This document shows, in pieces, positions 51,286 through 59,978 of a stretch of 64,000 nucleotides of DNA; within the stretch, counting starts at the first letter, position 1, and every line of letters begins with the position of its first letter. Where the stretch lies: assembly GCA_964523015.1 (NCBI GenBank), contig CAZFXN010000005.1, forward strand, positions 1-64,000. Direction: 5' to 3'. The translations under genes and the position numbers were made by a program. The stretch is from JAWXBT01 sp964523015 (lineage in GTDB: Bacteria; Bdellovibrionota_C; UBA2361; J135). The notes under the pieces are model-generated. The model worked only from the letters and a program-made list of their open reading frames with translations, had not been told where the DNA came from and did not search any database.

Positions 51286-53550
51286 ATGACAGATCTTCCA
51301 CCACAGCAAGCACAATTAAAAGTAGATAATAATTCTAGTCAAAAAAACACGACTGAGGATCAAGTCATTCGTGGCATTGTAAGCCGGGTAGTATTTCGTA
51401 ACCCTGATAACGGCTATACAGTAATGAAAATTGATCCCGGCAAAGGAGATGAAGTCACAGTTGTTGGGAAATTCCTCTCGATCAGTGCTGGTATGCATCT
51501 TATAATTCGAGGGCAAGAATCTTCACATTCAAAGTATGGTACTCAATTTCAAGCTCAATCATTCACTCAAACTGAACCAAGTACTGCAAGCGAAATAGAG
51601 AGATATCTCTCTTCAGGACTGATAAAAGGCATCGGCGCAAAAACTGCTGAAAAACTCGTGGAAGCTTTTGGTGAAAAGACAATTGAAACAATCAATAAAG
51701 ATCCAGAGGCTATAGCAAAGATTGCTGGCGTTGGGCTACATAAAGCAAAATTAATTCAAGAAGCTTTTGCAGAACAACAAGATGAAAGAGAATCGATGCG
51801 TTTTTTGCTAGAGCATAGTATCACTCCTCTCTTTGCTCAAAAAATCTACAAATTATACGGAACAAAAACAGTTGAACTAATCTCTAAAAATCCTTACCAA
51901 CTAGCTCAAGATATTTGGGGAATCGGATTTACAACAGCCGATGGTATTGCAGCTAATTTAGGAATTGCTCGTGATTCACCTTTACGGATAAAGGCTGGAC
52001 TTATCCACACTCTTGAGCGAGCTGCTGAAGGAGAAGGCCATGTGTACCTTCCAGGCAAATTATTAGGAGATCGAGCACGTTCCCTATTGGGGCTAGAAGA
52101 TAGCATTGATCTTGGGCCATTTGTTGAGGAATTAAAATCAATTGGAGATCTCATTTCATTTGATGATTCTTACTATCTACCTTTACTTAACAGAGCGGAG
52201 GATTTTGTCAGTAATTTTGTGGCTAGGCGTACCTCTCCTTGGAAAGAGCCGAGGGTTTCAGAATCACAAGCAACAAGAATACTTAAAGAGCTTGCCGAAA
52301 AAATGTCTTTTCAGTTTTCAACGGAACAAGGTGAGGCGGTACTAAGATCTGTTGCTTACCCATTAATGGTCATAACTGGCGGCCCTGGTTGCGGAAAGAC
52401 AACTATAATTCAAGCAATCTGTGCTGTGTATAAAGAGATGGGGTTGGTTGTTAGGTTAGCCGCACCGACAGGAAGAGCAGCTCAAAGAATGGCCCAGGTA
52501 TGCTCGATGAATGCAAGCACGATTCATCGGCTACTTAAATTTGATCCATCCAAACGCGGATTTCTGCACGGGCCTAACGATCCTCTAGTTGCTGATGTCG
52601 TAATCATTGATGAGGCCTCAATGATTGATATTCATTTAGCGCAAAGTTTATTTTCAGCAATTGGACCAAAAACATCCCTAATCTTGGTTGGTGATAAAGA
52701 TCAGCTACCTTCGGTTGGTCCAGGTAAGATTTTGGGGGATCTTTTATCTCTTGTTGAAGTAAAATCAATCTCTCTTTCACAGATCTTTAGGCGCTCTAGT
52801 GAATCATCGATAAATGAAATCGCTCATGCTATTAATTCTGGAAATGTGCCTGATATTCCTGTGCCAGATGGGGAAACAAAAACTGATGCTTATTTCATAC
52901 CGCGAAGCGATCCTGAAGAGGTAGCTGGATTAGTGCAAAAGCTTTTAGCTGAACAGATTCCTAAAAAATTTGAGGTAGAGGCAACCGATATAGTTGTATT
53001 AACACCATCAAATCGGGGACCGTTAGGGACACAAGCTCTAAATGAAAAGTTGCAAGCGTTTTTGAATCCTTCTGGAAAGATTGATGTGGAGCAAGAACTT
53101 CAAGTTGGGGACGGCACATTAAGAATCGGCGATCGTGTTTGTCAAAGAGTGAATAATTATCACATTGATGAGCATGGAGTGTTTAATGGGGATGTGGGGC
53201 AGGTCTATAGTGTTGATCGGCATTCGAGTCGTGTGACGGTGGAGCTTTGGGATGGTCGACTTATTGATTATGAACGAGGAGATCTTACTCAGCTTTCATT
53301 AGCCTATGCAGTTACAGTTCATAGGTCTCAAGGGTCTGAGATCCCCTGTGTCGTCTTAGTTTTACATGACTCTCATTACACACTCCTCGAGAGACAACTT
53401 GTATACACAGCTGTTACTAGAGCTAAGAAGCTTTTAATCATAGTTGGGACAAAACGAGCTCTGGCAATCGCCTGTAAAAGAACGAATACTCAGCGACGGC
53501 TAACCAGATTACCGGAACGAATTCGGGAATTTATTCAGAACCACAAATAA
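51286..53550 (+). CDS. recD2: RecD-like helicase (RecD2)
   Basis: A 754-aa 5'-3' superfamily 1B helicase. The long N-terminal domain with helix-hairpin-helix repeats (LIKGIGAKTAEKLVEAFG, IAKIAGVGLHKAKL, DIWGIGFTTADGIA) identifies RecD2, as opposed to RecBCD RecD. The motor has Walker A GGPGCGKTT, VIIDEASMID, GDKDQLPSVGPG and the C-terminal AVTVHRSQGSEIP and LVYTAVTRAKKLLIIVG. It unwinds DNA in repair independently of RecBC. Confidence 0.96.
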   Translation: MTDLPPQQAQLKVDNNSSQKNTTEDQVIRGIVSRVVFRNPDNGYTVMKIDPGKGDEVTVVGKFLSISAGMHLIIRGQESSHSKYGTQFQAQSFTQTEPSTASEIERYLSSGLIKGIGAKTAEKLVEAFGEKTIETINKDPEAIAKIAGVGLHKAKLIQEAFAEQQDERESMRFLLEHSITPLFAQKIYKLYGTKTVELISKNPYQLAQDIWGIGFTTADGIAANLGIARDSPLRIKAGLIHTLERAAEGEGHVYLPGKLLGDRARSLLGLEDSIDLGPFVEELKSIGDLISFDDSYYLPLLNRAEDFVSNFVARRTSPWKEPRVSESQATRILKELAEKMSFQFSTEQGEAVLRSVAYPLMVITGGPGCGKTTIIQAICAVYKEMGLVVRLAAPTGRAAQRMAQVCSMNASTIHRLLKFDPSKRGFLHGPNDPLVADVVIIDEASMIDIHLAQSLFSAIGPKTSLILVGDKDQLPSVGPGKILGDLLSLVEVKSISLSQIFRRSSESSINEIAHAINSGNVPDIPVPDGETKTDAYFIPRSDPEEVAGLVQKLLAEQIPKKFEVEATDIVVLTPSNRGPLGTQALNEKLQAFLNPSGKIDVEQELQVGDGTLRIGDRVCQRVNNYHIDEHGVFNGDVGQVYSVDRHSSRVTVELWDGRLIDYERGDLTQLSLAYAVTVHRSQGSEIPCVVLVLHDSHYTLLERQLVYTAVTRAKKLLIIVGTKRALAIACKRTNTQRRLTRLPERIREFIQNHK

Positions 53551-53608
53551 CCTCTTGTTGTAACCCTAAAAATCATAAAAAATAACCCTAAAAATCACAG
53601 GAATTATT

Positions 53609-54133
53609 ATGAATTTTTTTAAGGTACCAGGTTCTTTTTTCCTTATAGTGACAACTACGTTACTTGTCGCTTGTGGCGGCGGTGGCGGAAGTGATTCGTT
53701 TGTTGGAGCTGGTAATATTTCGGTGCAAGTCAGTCCTAAGACAGTAGATACTGGCGATAGGGTCAAAGTTACAGCTGAGTTTAGTGACCTGCACCCCGAT
53801 GGCGTCTCTATTAAATTTAGATATCCTTCTGGATTGGTTTATATAGCAGATACATCAATATGGACTATTGATAACAGGGACATTGACGGGGCTCCATCAA
53901 TTGAGACAGCCGCAGATCAAACCCAAAGTACTTTTCTTGTGTACTACCTAGGAAGAGATCTTCTGGACGATAACGACAGCGGTTCGATCGAATTTGAATT
54001 ACGCGGAGTCTCTGCAACTAGCGAAAATAGTAAAATCGAAGTTGACATTGATGTTCTCGAAGCCGATCCTGAGTTCAGCGCTGACAATCCTGAATTTAGT
54101 GCTGAAGATTCAGCAGATCTCCGTGTTAAGTAA
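53609..54133 (+). CDS. Small secreted lipoprotein whose signal peptide overlaps a dispersed repeat
   Basis: A 174-aa protein. The signal peptide (NFFKVPGSFFLIVTTTLLVAC) ends in a lipobox LVAC, followed by a GGGGGSDS spacer. The mature part (about 155 aa, rich in D/S/E) looks like a beta-sandwich (VSPKTVDTGDRVKVTAEFSD), with two PEFSA units near the C-terminus. No family recognised. The residues KVPGSF are encoded by a copy of the dispersed repeat (53621-53640). Thus the repeat either landed in the signal sequence or created a usable start region. A weak AGGAATTATT lies before the ATG. Confidence 0.7.
   Translation: MNFFKVPGSFFLIVTTTLLVACGGGGGSDSFVGAGNISVQVSPKTVDTGDRVKVTAEFSDLHPDGVSIKFRYPSGLVYIADTSIWTIDNRDIDGAPSIETAADQTQSTFLVYYLGRDLLDDNDSGSIEFELRGVSATSENSKIEVDIDVLEADPEFSADNPEFSAEDSADLRVK
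53621..53640 (+). repeat. Dispersed GGTACCAGGTTC repeat, copy 4 (inside lipoprotein signal peptide)
   Basis: AAGGTACCAGGTTCTTTTTT, preceded by a T-run. It starts 12 nt after the ATG of the lipoprotein and is in frame through KVPGSF. Confidence 0.93.
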
Positions 54134-54162
54134 TCTAACGCTCCATCATTTTCCCATAGCGA

Positions 54163-55107
54163 TCAACTTGATTCTTTGAACGAGAGATCGTTGGGGACTC
54201 TGTGAGCTGGGGGTCGATAGCAATTAATTGGAAAGTCCACCAAAAATTGTCCCTTTCTATAGATTTCGGAAGCATGATTGTAGGCACTTCGGAATCCTCT
54301 GTACCACAAGACAAATTCGCGATGGGCTGCAATATTCTTGGTATAGCAGGCAGGTCGAGGTGAATTAGACACTTTTCGTGGGATCTTACCTGCGGGCTGT
54401 TGTAATATCGCCTTAGCCTCTAAAAATCCTCGTCCACTCGTCTCTCTCTCTACGATAATTTTCGCGCTGCGTGCATGAACCATATCTCTAATACGACCTA
54501 CCCGCTCTCCCTTACTACAATCACTAAGTGCTGGAATTGGAGACAAAATTAATTTATGAGTCATAACCTGAGGCTCTATAAATATTACATTTGAATTACT
54601 CTTTTTCCTCCCTGATTTTTTCACATAAACAAATTTTTTAAAGGTAAATTCGCTAGGAATCTCTGAAACGATATGCTTATAGCAACCTAAGCCAGGCCAA
54701 CTCAAAGAACTTCTTACTAGTCCATGATGGACTGGATTTGTAATTATATAAGTAAGAGCTTCAAGCTGATCAGCTTCTTCAATTACAAGCTGAGCATCAT
54801 ATCGCCTACCCCAAAATTGCCCTTTCCGTCCGTGTACTTTATTTACTCTACGAGCAACTTCACGATTTACATTTTCGCAAAACTCATCGAGATTGCCCTT
54901 AGGTGCTCTTATCAAAAGATGATAATGATTACCTAGAAAACAATAGGCAAAGATTTCAACTCCTGACATCTCTTGATATCTAGCTAGAATTCCACCCAAT
55001 GTGGCGTTAAGTTTTTGATGTGGCACCATCCAAATGGCTGCGCCACTAGTTCTAACTGTTACTAAAAATATCCCTTCTGGATCCCTTATTCTTAATGGTC
55101 TAGTCAT
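54163..55107 (-). CDS. REP-associated tyrosine (Y1/HUH) transposase-like protein
   Basis: A 314-aa IS200-like Y1 transposase of the RAYT type. The N-terminus reads TRPLRIRDPEGIFLVTVR. The HUH motif is GNHYHLL in CFLGNHYHLLIRAPKGNLDEF, and GQFWGRRYDAQLV plus EALTYIITNPVHHGLV follow. The start is ATG 55105-55107, with TAGGAG 8 nt upstream; the frame is open to 55176 but lacks such support. It is a lone gene without IS605 terminal hairpins, typical of domesticated RAYTs. Copies of the dispersed repeat lie on both sides, 96 nt upstream of its start and about 520 nt beyond its stop, in opposite orientations. The C-terminal 100 residues are not recognised. Confidence 0.9.
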   Translation of the reverse strand: MTRPLRIRDPEGIFLVTVRTSGAAIWMVPHQKLNATLGGILARYQEMSGVEIFAYCFLGNHYHLLIRAPKGNLDEFCENVNREVARRVNKVHGRKGQFWGRRYDAQLVIEEADQLEALTYIITNPVHHGLVRSSLSWPGLGCYKHIVSEIPSEFTFKKFVYVKKSGRKKSNSNVIFIEPQVMTHKLILSPIPALSDCSKGERVGRIRDMVHARSAKIIVERETSGRGFLEAKAILQQPAGKIPRKVSNSPRPACYTKNIAAHREFVLWYRGFRSAYNHASEIYRKGQFLVDFPINCYRPPAHRVPNDLSFKESS

Positions 55108-55202
55108 AAAACAACTCCTAAAATTTTTCAGTGAAAGAATTACCCCTTGCACTCTTTTTCTCGCCGAAAAAATCAAAAAGTTTCCTCTAATTTGGTTTTT
55201 TC

Positions 55203-55220
55203 GGAACCTGGTACCAAAAA
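55203..55220 (-). repeat. Dispersed repeat, diverged copy 5
   Basis: GGAACCTGGTACCAAAAA: core intact in reverse orientation with an A-run, but the opposite flank has changed (CGGAACC). Located just upstream of the transposase gene, in a 287-nt spacer that otherwise shows only a TATAAT-like word near 55309. Confidence 0.85.
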
Positions 55221-55374
55221 TTAAGTTCCTAACTCTTTGAAATCAATGATGTTTTGGGCAAGAAATGGCTATGAATTTATGTTAAGACCAATAAAATAAT
55301 TGATGGTGCTATAATTCAGTTAGTTGAACTTAATCCATCACTTTTCTCGTCTAATCTATCGTAATCATTACTTC

Positions 55375-55394
55375 AAAAAGGTACCAGGTTCCTT
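55375..55394 (+). repeat. Dispersed repeat, copy 6, abutting an HDOD start codon
   Basis: AAAAAGGTACCAGGTTCCTT, immediately followed by the ATG at 55395. The CAGG inside the repeat is the only Shine-Dalgarno-like sequence available to that gene. Confidence 0.92.
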
Positions 55395-56318
55395 ATGTTC
55401 TCAAAATTTCGAAAAAAGAAGCCTCCAGTTGAAATTGAGACCATCAGTCATGGTCTTCGAAGTACAATTCTCAATTTCATGGGAACTCGTGGCATTCCAA
55501 CAATGCCAAATTCTGCTCAACGTGCATTTGCCCTAACAGTAGATCCTAACGCAACAGCAACGGATTTTATTGAAGTCATTGAATCAGATGAATCACTCTC
55601 TGCAAGAATTTTAAAAATTTCTAATTCAGTGTACTTCGATCGTGGAACACCCTCTCAAACTATTGAGGAAAGCGTAAATAAGATTGGGCTAAATGAACTT
55701 CGCTGCCTCTTAAACGCAAACTCACTTCCTGAATTACTACCATCCAGTAACCCGATCAGGCCACAACTTTGGGCTAATGATATTGCTGCTGCAATTATCT
55801 CTCGAAAGATTGCTGCAATGAAATGCCCTGCTCTGCAAGGATTAGCCTTTTTAGGGGGCTTAATGCACGATATTGGCAAACTCTTAATACTTCAACGGTT
55901 AGACAGTGAATATTCAGAGATTCTGCATATCGTAAAAACTTCAACTTATGATTTTTGTACTGCGGAACAAGAAACCCTAGCATTTAATCACTGCGAGGTT
56001 GGTCAACTTATCGCTGAAAAATGGAACTTTACCCCTGAACTGATAGAAATTATTAGGGACCATCATACTGATTGGTCAAAACTACCAAAGAAAACTCCTT
56101 ATCCTTCACTCACAGAGATCGTAAAAGCCGCTGATCTAATCGCCCATTCTTTAGGGATTGGTCATGGCTCAGGATTTTCAAAATTCAAAGAGCATTGCGA
56201 GCTACAACTAGATACTGCGCTTAAAACAATTGGAATTCCAACAACGCAAAAAGAATCTTTCTTAGTTAGTTGTAAAAAAGACTTTGAAGAAGAATCCGAA
56301 CTGTATTTAAATAGTTGA
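55395..56318 (+). CDS. HDOD-domain signalling protein
   Basis: A 307-aa protein with an HDOD domain over about residues 30-235: PTMPNSAQRAFALTVDPN, SLSARILKISNSVYFDRG, GLNELRCLL, and FLGGLMHDIGKLLIL. The latter contains HDIGK, followed by FNHCEVGQLIAEKWNF and DHHTDWSKL. Unlike many HDOD proteins it keeps an HD pair and later His residues, so phosphohydrolase activity is not excluded. The PAS kinase gene starts 4 nt after its stop, so the two are translationally linked and probably work together. The ribosome-binding region lies in a dispersed repeat. Confidence 0.88.
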   Translation: MFSKFRKKKPPVEIETISHGLRSTILNFMGTRGIPTMPNSAQRAFALTVDPNATATDFIEVIESDESLSARILKISNSVYFDRGTPSQTIEESVNKIGLNELRCLLNANSLPELLPSSNPIRPQLWANDIAAAIISRKIAAMKCPALQGLAFLGGLMHDIGKLLILQRLDSEYSEILHIVKTSTYDFCTAEQETLAFNHCEVGQLIAEKWNFTPELIEIIRDHHTDWSKLPKKTPYPSLTEIVKAADLIAHSLGIGHGSGFSKFKEHCELQLDTALKTIGIPTTQKESFLVSCKKDFEEESELYLNS

Positions 56319-56322
56319 AGTT

Positions 56323-57777
56323 ATGAAGGAACAAGGGGCAAAGGATGTGCGCTACAAAAAGCCAGCATCACTCTCATGTGATCAGATACCGTCACTTTTA
56401 ATTAGAATTTCTTCCTTCTCAGTACCTACAATCGCCATAGGATGCTTATCCCTCCTTTGTCTTATGTTTTTCATCTTATCAAATATCGGTGTTGATAATA
56501 ATTCTCTTTTGCTACTCCTTTACGGTGCTGTTATAGGAGTTCTTGTAATCTCATTTATACTAATTACATTACTTTTAACACGGTCCGCTAATACTCAAAA
56601 AACTGAAAAATCCTTCGAAAATTTGCCACTTTTAAGCAGAATTGCCCCAGAAAATTTTACTGATAACCTTACCGCAACAGAGACAAAAGATATTATCGAT
56701 CGACACAAAACTCTTACGGAAAATTTGGCTGCTTCAGTCGTAATTAGAAACAAGGACAGCCACATTACCTATTGCAGTCCATATACTGAAGTTTTGACTG
56801 GGTACCCTCTTTCAAACATTTATGGTTCAAATGAAGATTTTTTTGTTACCTCTGCACACGAGGAGGATCGCGATAAATTTAAACGGGCTCTTTTACTTAG
56901 CAAGCAAGGAGAGGCTTTTCAATTTCGCTATAGATTCTTCCATAAAACTGGAATTGAAATGTGGGCAGAGATGAGAACAGTTCCTGTAATAGGTACTGAA
57001 GGAACCGTAGTTGCTACTTTATCAATTACCTTAGACGTTACTGGTACAGTACGATATCAACAGCAAGTTGAAGAAAGAAATAAAGACCTAAATGATTTTT
57101 CTTATATGATTTCACATGACTTAAAGGCTCCAATATTTACAATTAAAGGAATGTTGAACGTATTACACACTGATTACAAAGATAAATTTGCTGATGAATC
57201 TGCAACAATTTTAGACCATATTAGTAGCGCTGCAGATCGGCTTAGCTCGCTGGTTAATGCTGTTCTTGAGTACTCAAAAGTGACAAATCGACAAAGCTCT
57301 AATGAACCAGTTCCGCTTGGAGAGGTCATTAATGAAGTCATTAATGATTATACAGCTCAAATAAAAGAGTCTGATTCCAAAGTATCGTTCTCTAGCATGC
57401 CCTGTAGCGTTGTTGGTGACCGGCTTATGATTTATCAGATTTTTAGCAATCTGATTGGCAATGCAATAAAATATAGGGACCCAAATAAGCAAACTTTGAT
57501 TTCGATAGAGGGAAGTGAAACATCACGAAGTTATTTTACTGTAACAATAACTGACAATGGAATTGGTATTCCATCTGATAAACTTGATGACATATTTAGA
57601 CCATTTAAACGTGTAAATAGTTCTGATATTGAAGGATCTGGGATTGGTCTTGCCTGCGTAAAAAAACTCATACACAAACTTAACGGCAAACTATCCGTAT
57701 CTAGTACTCTAGGAAGTGGCAGTTCATTTTCAATAACACTGCCGATCTACCACCATTCTTTGTATACTCAGCCATAG
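56323..57777 (+). CDS. PAS-domain sensor histidine kinase with two membrane helices
   Basis: A 484-aa kinase. Two hydrophobic segments (FSVPTIAIGCLSLLCLMFFI and LLLLLYGAVIGVLVISFI, about 32-90) are followed by a PAS/PAC module (NKDSHITYCSPYTEVLTGYP, HEEDRDKFKRAL, TGIEMWAEMR). HisKA has the phospho-His in YMISHDLKAPIF. The ATPase domain has SNLIGNAIKY, DNGIGIP, FKRVNSSDIEGSGIGLA and a GSGSSF end. The HDOD gene 4 nt upstream is the likely partner; no response regulator is adjacent. Confidence 0.93.
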   Translation: MKEQGAKDVRYKKPASLSCDQIPSLLIRISSFSVPTIAIGCLSLLCLMFFILSNIGVDNNSLLLLLYGAVIGVLVISFILITLLLTRSANTQKTEKSFENLPLLSRIAPENFTDNLTATETKDIIDRHKTLTENLAASVVIRNKDSHITYCSPYTEVLTGYPLSNIYGSNEDFFVTSAHEEDRDKFKRALLLSKQGEAFQFRYRFFHKTGIEMWAEMRTVPVIGTEGTVVATLSITLDVTGTVRYQQQVEERNKDLNDFSYMISHDLKAPIFTIKGMLNVLHTDYKDKFADESATILDHISSAADRLSSLVNAVLEYSKVTNRQSSNEPVPLGEVINEVINDYTAQIKESDSKVSFSSMPCSVVGDRLMIYQIFSNLIGNAIKYRDPNKQTLISIEGSETSRSYFTVTITDNGIGIPSDKLDDIFRPFKRVNSSDIEGSGIGLACVKKLIHKLNGKLSVSSTLGSGSSFSITLPIYHHSLYTQP

Positions 57778-57783
57778 TATTTC

Positions 57784-57810
57784 AAAAAAAGAACCTGGTA
57801 CCTTTAAAAA
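57784..57810 (-). repeat. Dispersed repeat, copy 7
   Basis: An A-run, GAACCTGGTACC (57791-57802) and TTTAAAAA, 7 nt after the kinase stop. Reverse orientation relative to copies 1, 2 and 4. Confidence 0.92.
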
Positions 57811-57900
57811 TGCTTTTGGCATGTTTTGTGCTCTATCTGAACTAAGAGGCCAAGGTAGGCGTCGAAATTTTCACGATAATTCCAAGGAGGAATATTAGTC

Positions 57901-58866
57901 ATGTATGTTGACAGCACGATAAAAGACCAATCAATTCCAGGCGTTATAACTAAGTCTGCAACTTCTCCAAAGGAGAAAGTAGAGGAAGACAAAACAAAAC
58001 CCCAAACAAGTGACGGCAATTTTGAGCAAGTTTTAACAAGAATGTTAACCCCTAATGGGCAAAATGAAGTCAGTGAAGAGGAACTTTTTGCCGGCATTTT
58101 AGGAGAGCGAATAACAAAACTTAAAGGAGATGAAGCTGGTGTGGCTTTTAGTGAAAAGCTAGCAGCAAGCAAAGAATCTCTTAAACGTCATGATGGTTTT
58201 GTTTCAGTAGAAGAAGCTGCTAGAGCTGCGATGAAGGAACTTGTTGCTGACGGCACATTGACCGAATCAGAAGCCAGCGGAATGCATGCTCAAGCCTTTA
58301 AGGCGGCACAACTAGATGACAACCATGAAGCATTATTTGACAATCGTGGAGGTCCTGGAGATCCAACAATAGCAGTTTCTCAACTAGAAGCTGCTCTTCT
58401 TTCTGCAAGGACGATAATTGAAAAAATTGACTCTGGTGAAGACACAATTGGTGAATTGGGCTTATCTGTAGGTAATACAGGTCTTCCAAACGTAAAGGTG
58501 ACAACATTAGATGATGGCACACTCTCTTCGTCTACTATCACAGATGCTACGGATGTGGAGAAAGGAAATCCACAAGACGGCCCTGAGGGATTCTTATTTA
58601 AACCAATTTCTGAAAGCAACGGTAATTTAGTGGTGCTTATGCCACACAGACTCAAAGAGCAGATTGAATCGGTCCTTCTAAGAGATCTTGATGGTAATGA
58701 GATTGAAACCGGTAAGTCTACTGGATATGCAAATGGCGATCGCGAACACTTTAGATTTTCAAAACCAGGTGGTGAGTACGGTTCCGATATTACAGTTGAA
58801 GCCAAATTTAAAGATGGCTCAGTGGAACAGTTCTCAATCCCTAACCCATCTGAGAGGTATGACTGA
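57901..58866 (+). CDS. Hypothetical acidic protein upstream of motAB
   Basis: A 321-aa soluble, acidic protein of no recognised family. The N-terminal 60 residues are polar and probably disordered (TSPKEKVEEDKTKPQTS). A helical part follows (FEQVLTRMLTPNG, VSVEEAARAAMKELVADGTLTESEA), then a C-terminal beta-rich part (SNGNLVVLMPHRLKEQIESVLLRDLDGNEIETG, RFSKPGGEYGSDITVEAKFKDGSVEQFSI). A strong AAGGAGGAAT precedes the ATG. The separation from motA by two repeat copies and a candidate promoter argues against a shared operon; a flagellar role is only suggested by position. Confidence 0.7.
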   Translation: MYVDSTIKDQSIPGVITKSATSPKEKVEEDKTKPQTSDGNFEQVLTRMLTPNGQNEVSEEELFAGILGERITKLKGDEAGVAFSEKLAASKESLKRHDGFVSVEEAARAAMKELVADGTLTESEASGMHAQAFKAAQLDDNHEALFDNRGGPGDPTIAVSQLEAALLSARTIIEKIDSGEDTIGELGLSVGNTGLPNVKVTTLDDGTLSSSTITDATDVEKGNPQDGPEGFLFKPISESNGNLVVLMPHRLKEQIESVLLRDLDGNEIETGKSTGYANGDREHFRFSKPGGEYGSDITVEAKFKDGSVEQFSIPNPSERYD

Positions 58867-58886
58867 GATTAAAATCACCGAAAAAT

Positions 58887-58907
58887 AAAAGAACCTGGTA
58901 CCTTTTT
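58887..58907 (-). repeat. Dispersed repeat, copy 8
   Basis: AAAAGAACCTGGTACCTTTT, 20 nt after the stop of the hypothetical gene. Copy 9 lies about 80 nt further on in the same orientation. Confidence 0.92.
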
Positions 58908-58964
58908 GAGCTTACTACCTCAGAAGTACCGGGGACAATTCATATTCTACTGTAATGATTAATT

Positions 58965-58982
58965 AAAAAAGAACCTGGTACC
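58965..58982 (-). repeat. Dispersed repeat, copy 9
   Basis: AAAAAAGAACCTGGTACC; the distal T-run is replaced by GTTATT. Just upstream of the candidate motA promoter. Confidence 0.9.
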
Positions 58983-59015
58983 GTTATTTCAAAACGGTGT
59001 TAGGGATGTTTCTTT

Positions 59016-59042
59016 TAAGAATCTAGCGGTTATTCCCGATTG
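59016..59042 (+). promoter_or_regulatory. Candidate sigma-28 promoter of motAB
   Basis: TAAG (59016-59019), a 15-nt spacer and CCCGATTG (59035-59042) match the FliA pattern TAAA-N15-GCCGATAA at most positions. It lies 26 nt before the first possible motA codon. Confidence 0.5.
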
Positions 59043-59068
59043 TTATATGTGAAGTCCCGTTTCTATGG

Positions 59069-59959
59069 ATGGGCACTCATTTATCAAAGGGAATTGATTC
59101 TGTGGGCAATATTGTAAGCATGATTGGTGTTACCGTTTGCGTGCTTGTGGGCTTTGTCGGCCCAGGCGGCCCAATCCCAATTCTATTTCAACCATTCGAA
59201 CTTGTCGTTATCGTAGGTTCCGGAATTTTTACAATAGTAGGTTCCTGTACCGGGCCCGTTTTTAAAGTCACAATGGATGGACTAAAACAGGTTCTTAAAG
59301 GAAGTGGTGTCAGCAAAGCAATGTATATGGATCTTCTTGGCCTAATGGCAAACGTCTTTGACGTTATGAGAAAAGAAGGTGTACTCGGTATTGAAGAAGA
59401 TCTAAACGATATTCATAAAAGCCCGCGTTTTAACAAATATCCAAAAGCATCACATGATCATCATCTAATGGATAGTTTCACCGGTGCTCTACGACTCTTT
59501 GTAGACGGTGTTGTGAACTCCTATGACCTTGAAAAAATGATGGATGCAGAAAATGAAGTGCATCATGAAGAGGTGGCAATTGGCCCATCAGTCGTTAATA
59601 AACTTGCTGATGCACTCCCTGCTCTTGGTATCGTAGCTGCCGTGCTAGGTGTTATTATCACCATGCAACATCTTGATGGCCCGCCTACTGAGATCGGTCA
59701 CCACGTTGCCGCTGCTCTAGTAGGAACCATGTTAGGTATCTTGCTGTCTTATGGATACGTTTCTCCAGTCGCTAATAAAATGGATAATATCAACCGTGAA
59801 CAAAGCGGCCTTTATAAGTGTGTACAAGCAGGACTTGTAGCCTTTGCTGGAGGATCTCCACCAGCTGTCGCCCTAGAATTCGCTCGTAAAACAATTCCAG
59901 GTGTATTTAGGCCAACAGCCACAGAACTTGAAGAATTGATTAAAGCCTCTAAAGGCTAA
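59069..59959 (+). CDS. motA: Flagellar motor stator protein MotA
   Basis: A 296-aa MotA with four membrane helices forming the proton (or sodium) channel with MotB. It starts around VGNIVSMIGVTVCVLVGFVG, with the large cytosolic loop carrying the charged residues that contact FliG (LMANVFDVMRKEGVLGIEEDLND). The last two helices hold ADALPALGIVAAVLGVIITM and VAAALVGTMLGILLSYGYVSPVANKM. The ATG at 59069 lacks a Shine-Dalgarno sequence. The in-frame GTG at 59102, with AAAGGG upstream, is an alternative that would fit the family N-terminus. motB follows after 19 nt. Confidence 0.95.
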   Translation: MGTHLSKGIDSVGNIVSMIGVTVCVLVGFVGPGGPIPILFQPFELVVIVGSGIFTIVGSCTGPVFKVTMDGLKQVLKGSGVSKAMYMDLLGLMANVFDVMRKEGVLGIEEDLNDIHKSPRFNKYPKASHDHHLMDSFTGALRLFVDGVVNSYDLEKMMDAENEVHHEEVAIGPSVVNKLADALPALGIVAAVLGVIITMQHLDGPPTEIGHHVAAALVGTMLGILLSYGYVSPVANKMDNINREQSGLYKCVQAGLVAFAGGSPPAVALEFARKTIPGVFRPTATELEELIKASKG

Positions 59960-59978
59960 TAATTAATGGAATAGCCCC

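Noticed and set aside
55108..55176. Longer N-terminus for the Y1 transposase
   Set aside because: The extra 23 residues have no family similarity, while TAGGAG precedes the internal ATG of the conserved TRPLRI start.
59476..59487. CACCGGTG in motA as a third HNH-type palindrome
   Set aside because: Only the 8-bp core is present, without the extended arms; it lies in conserved coding sequence.
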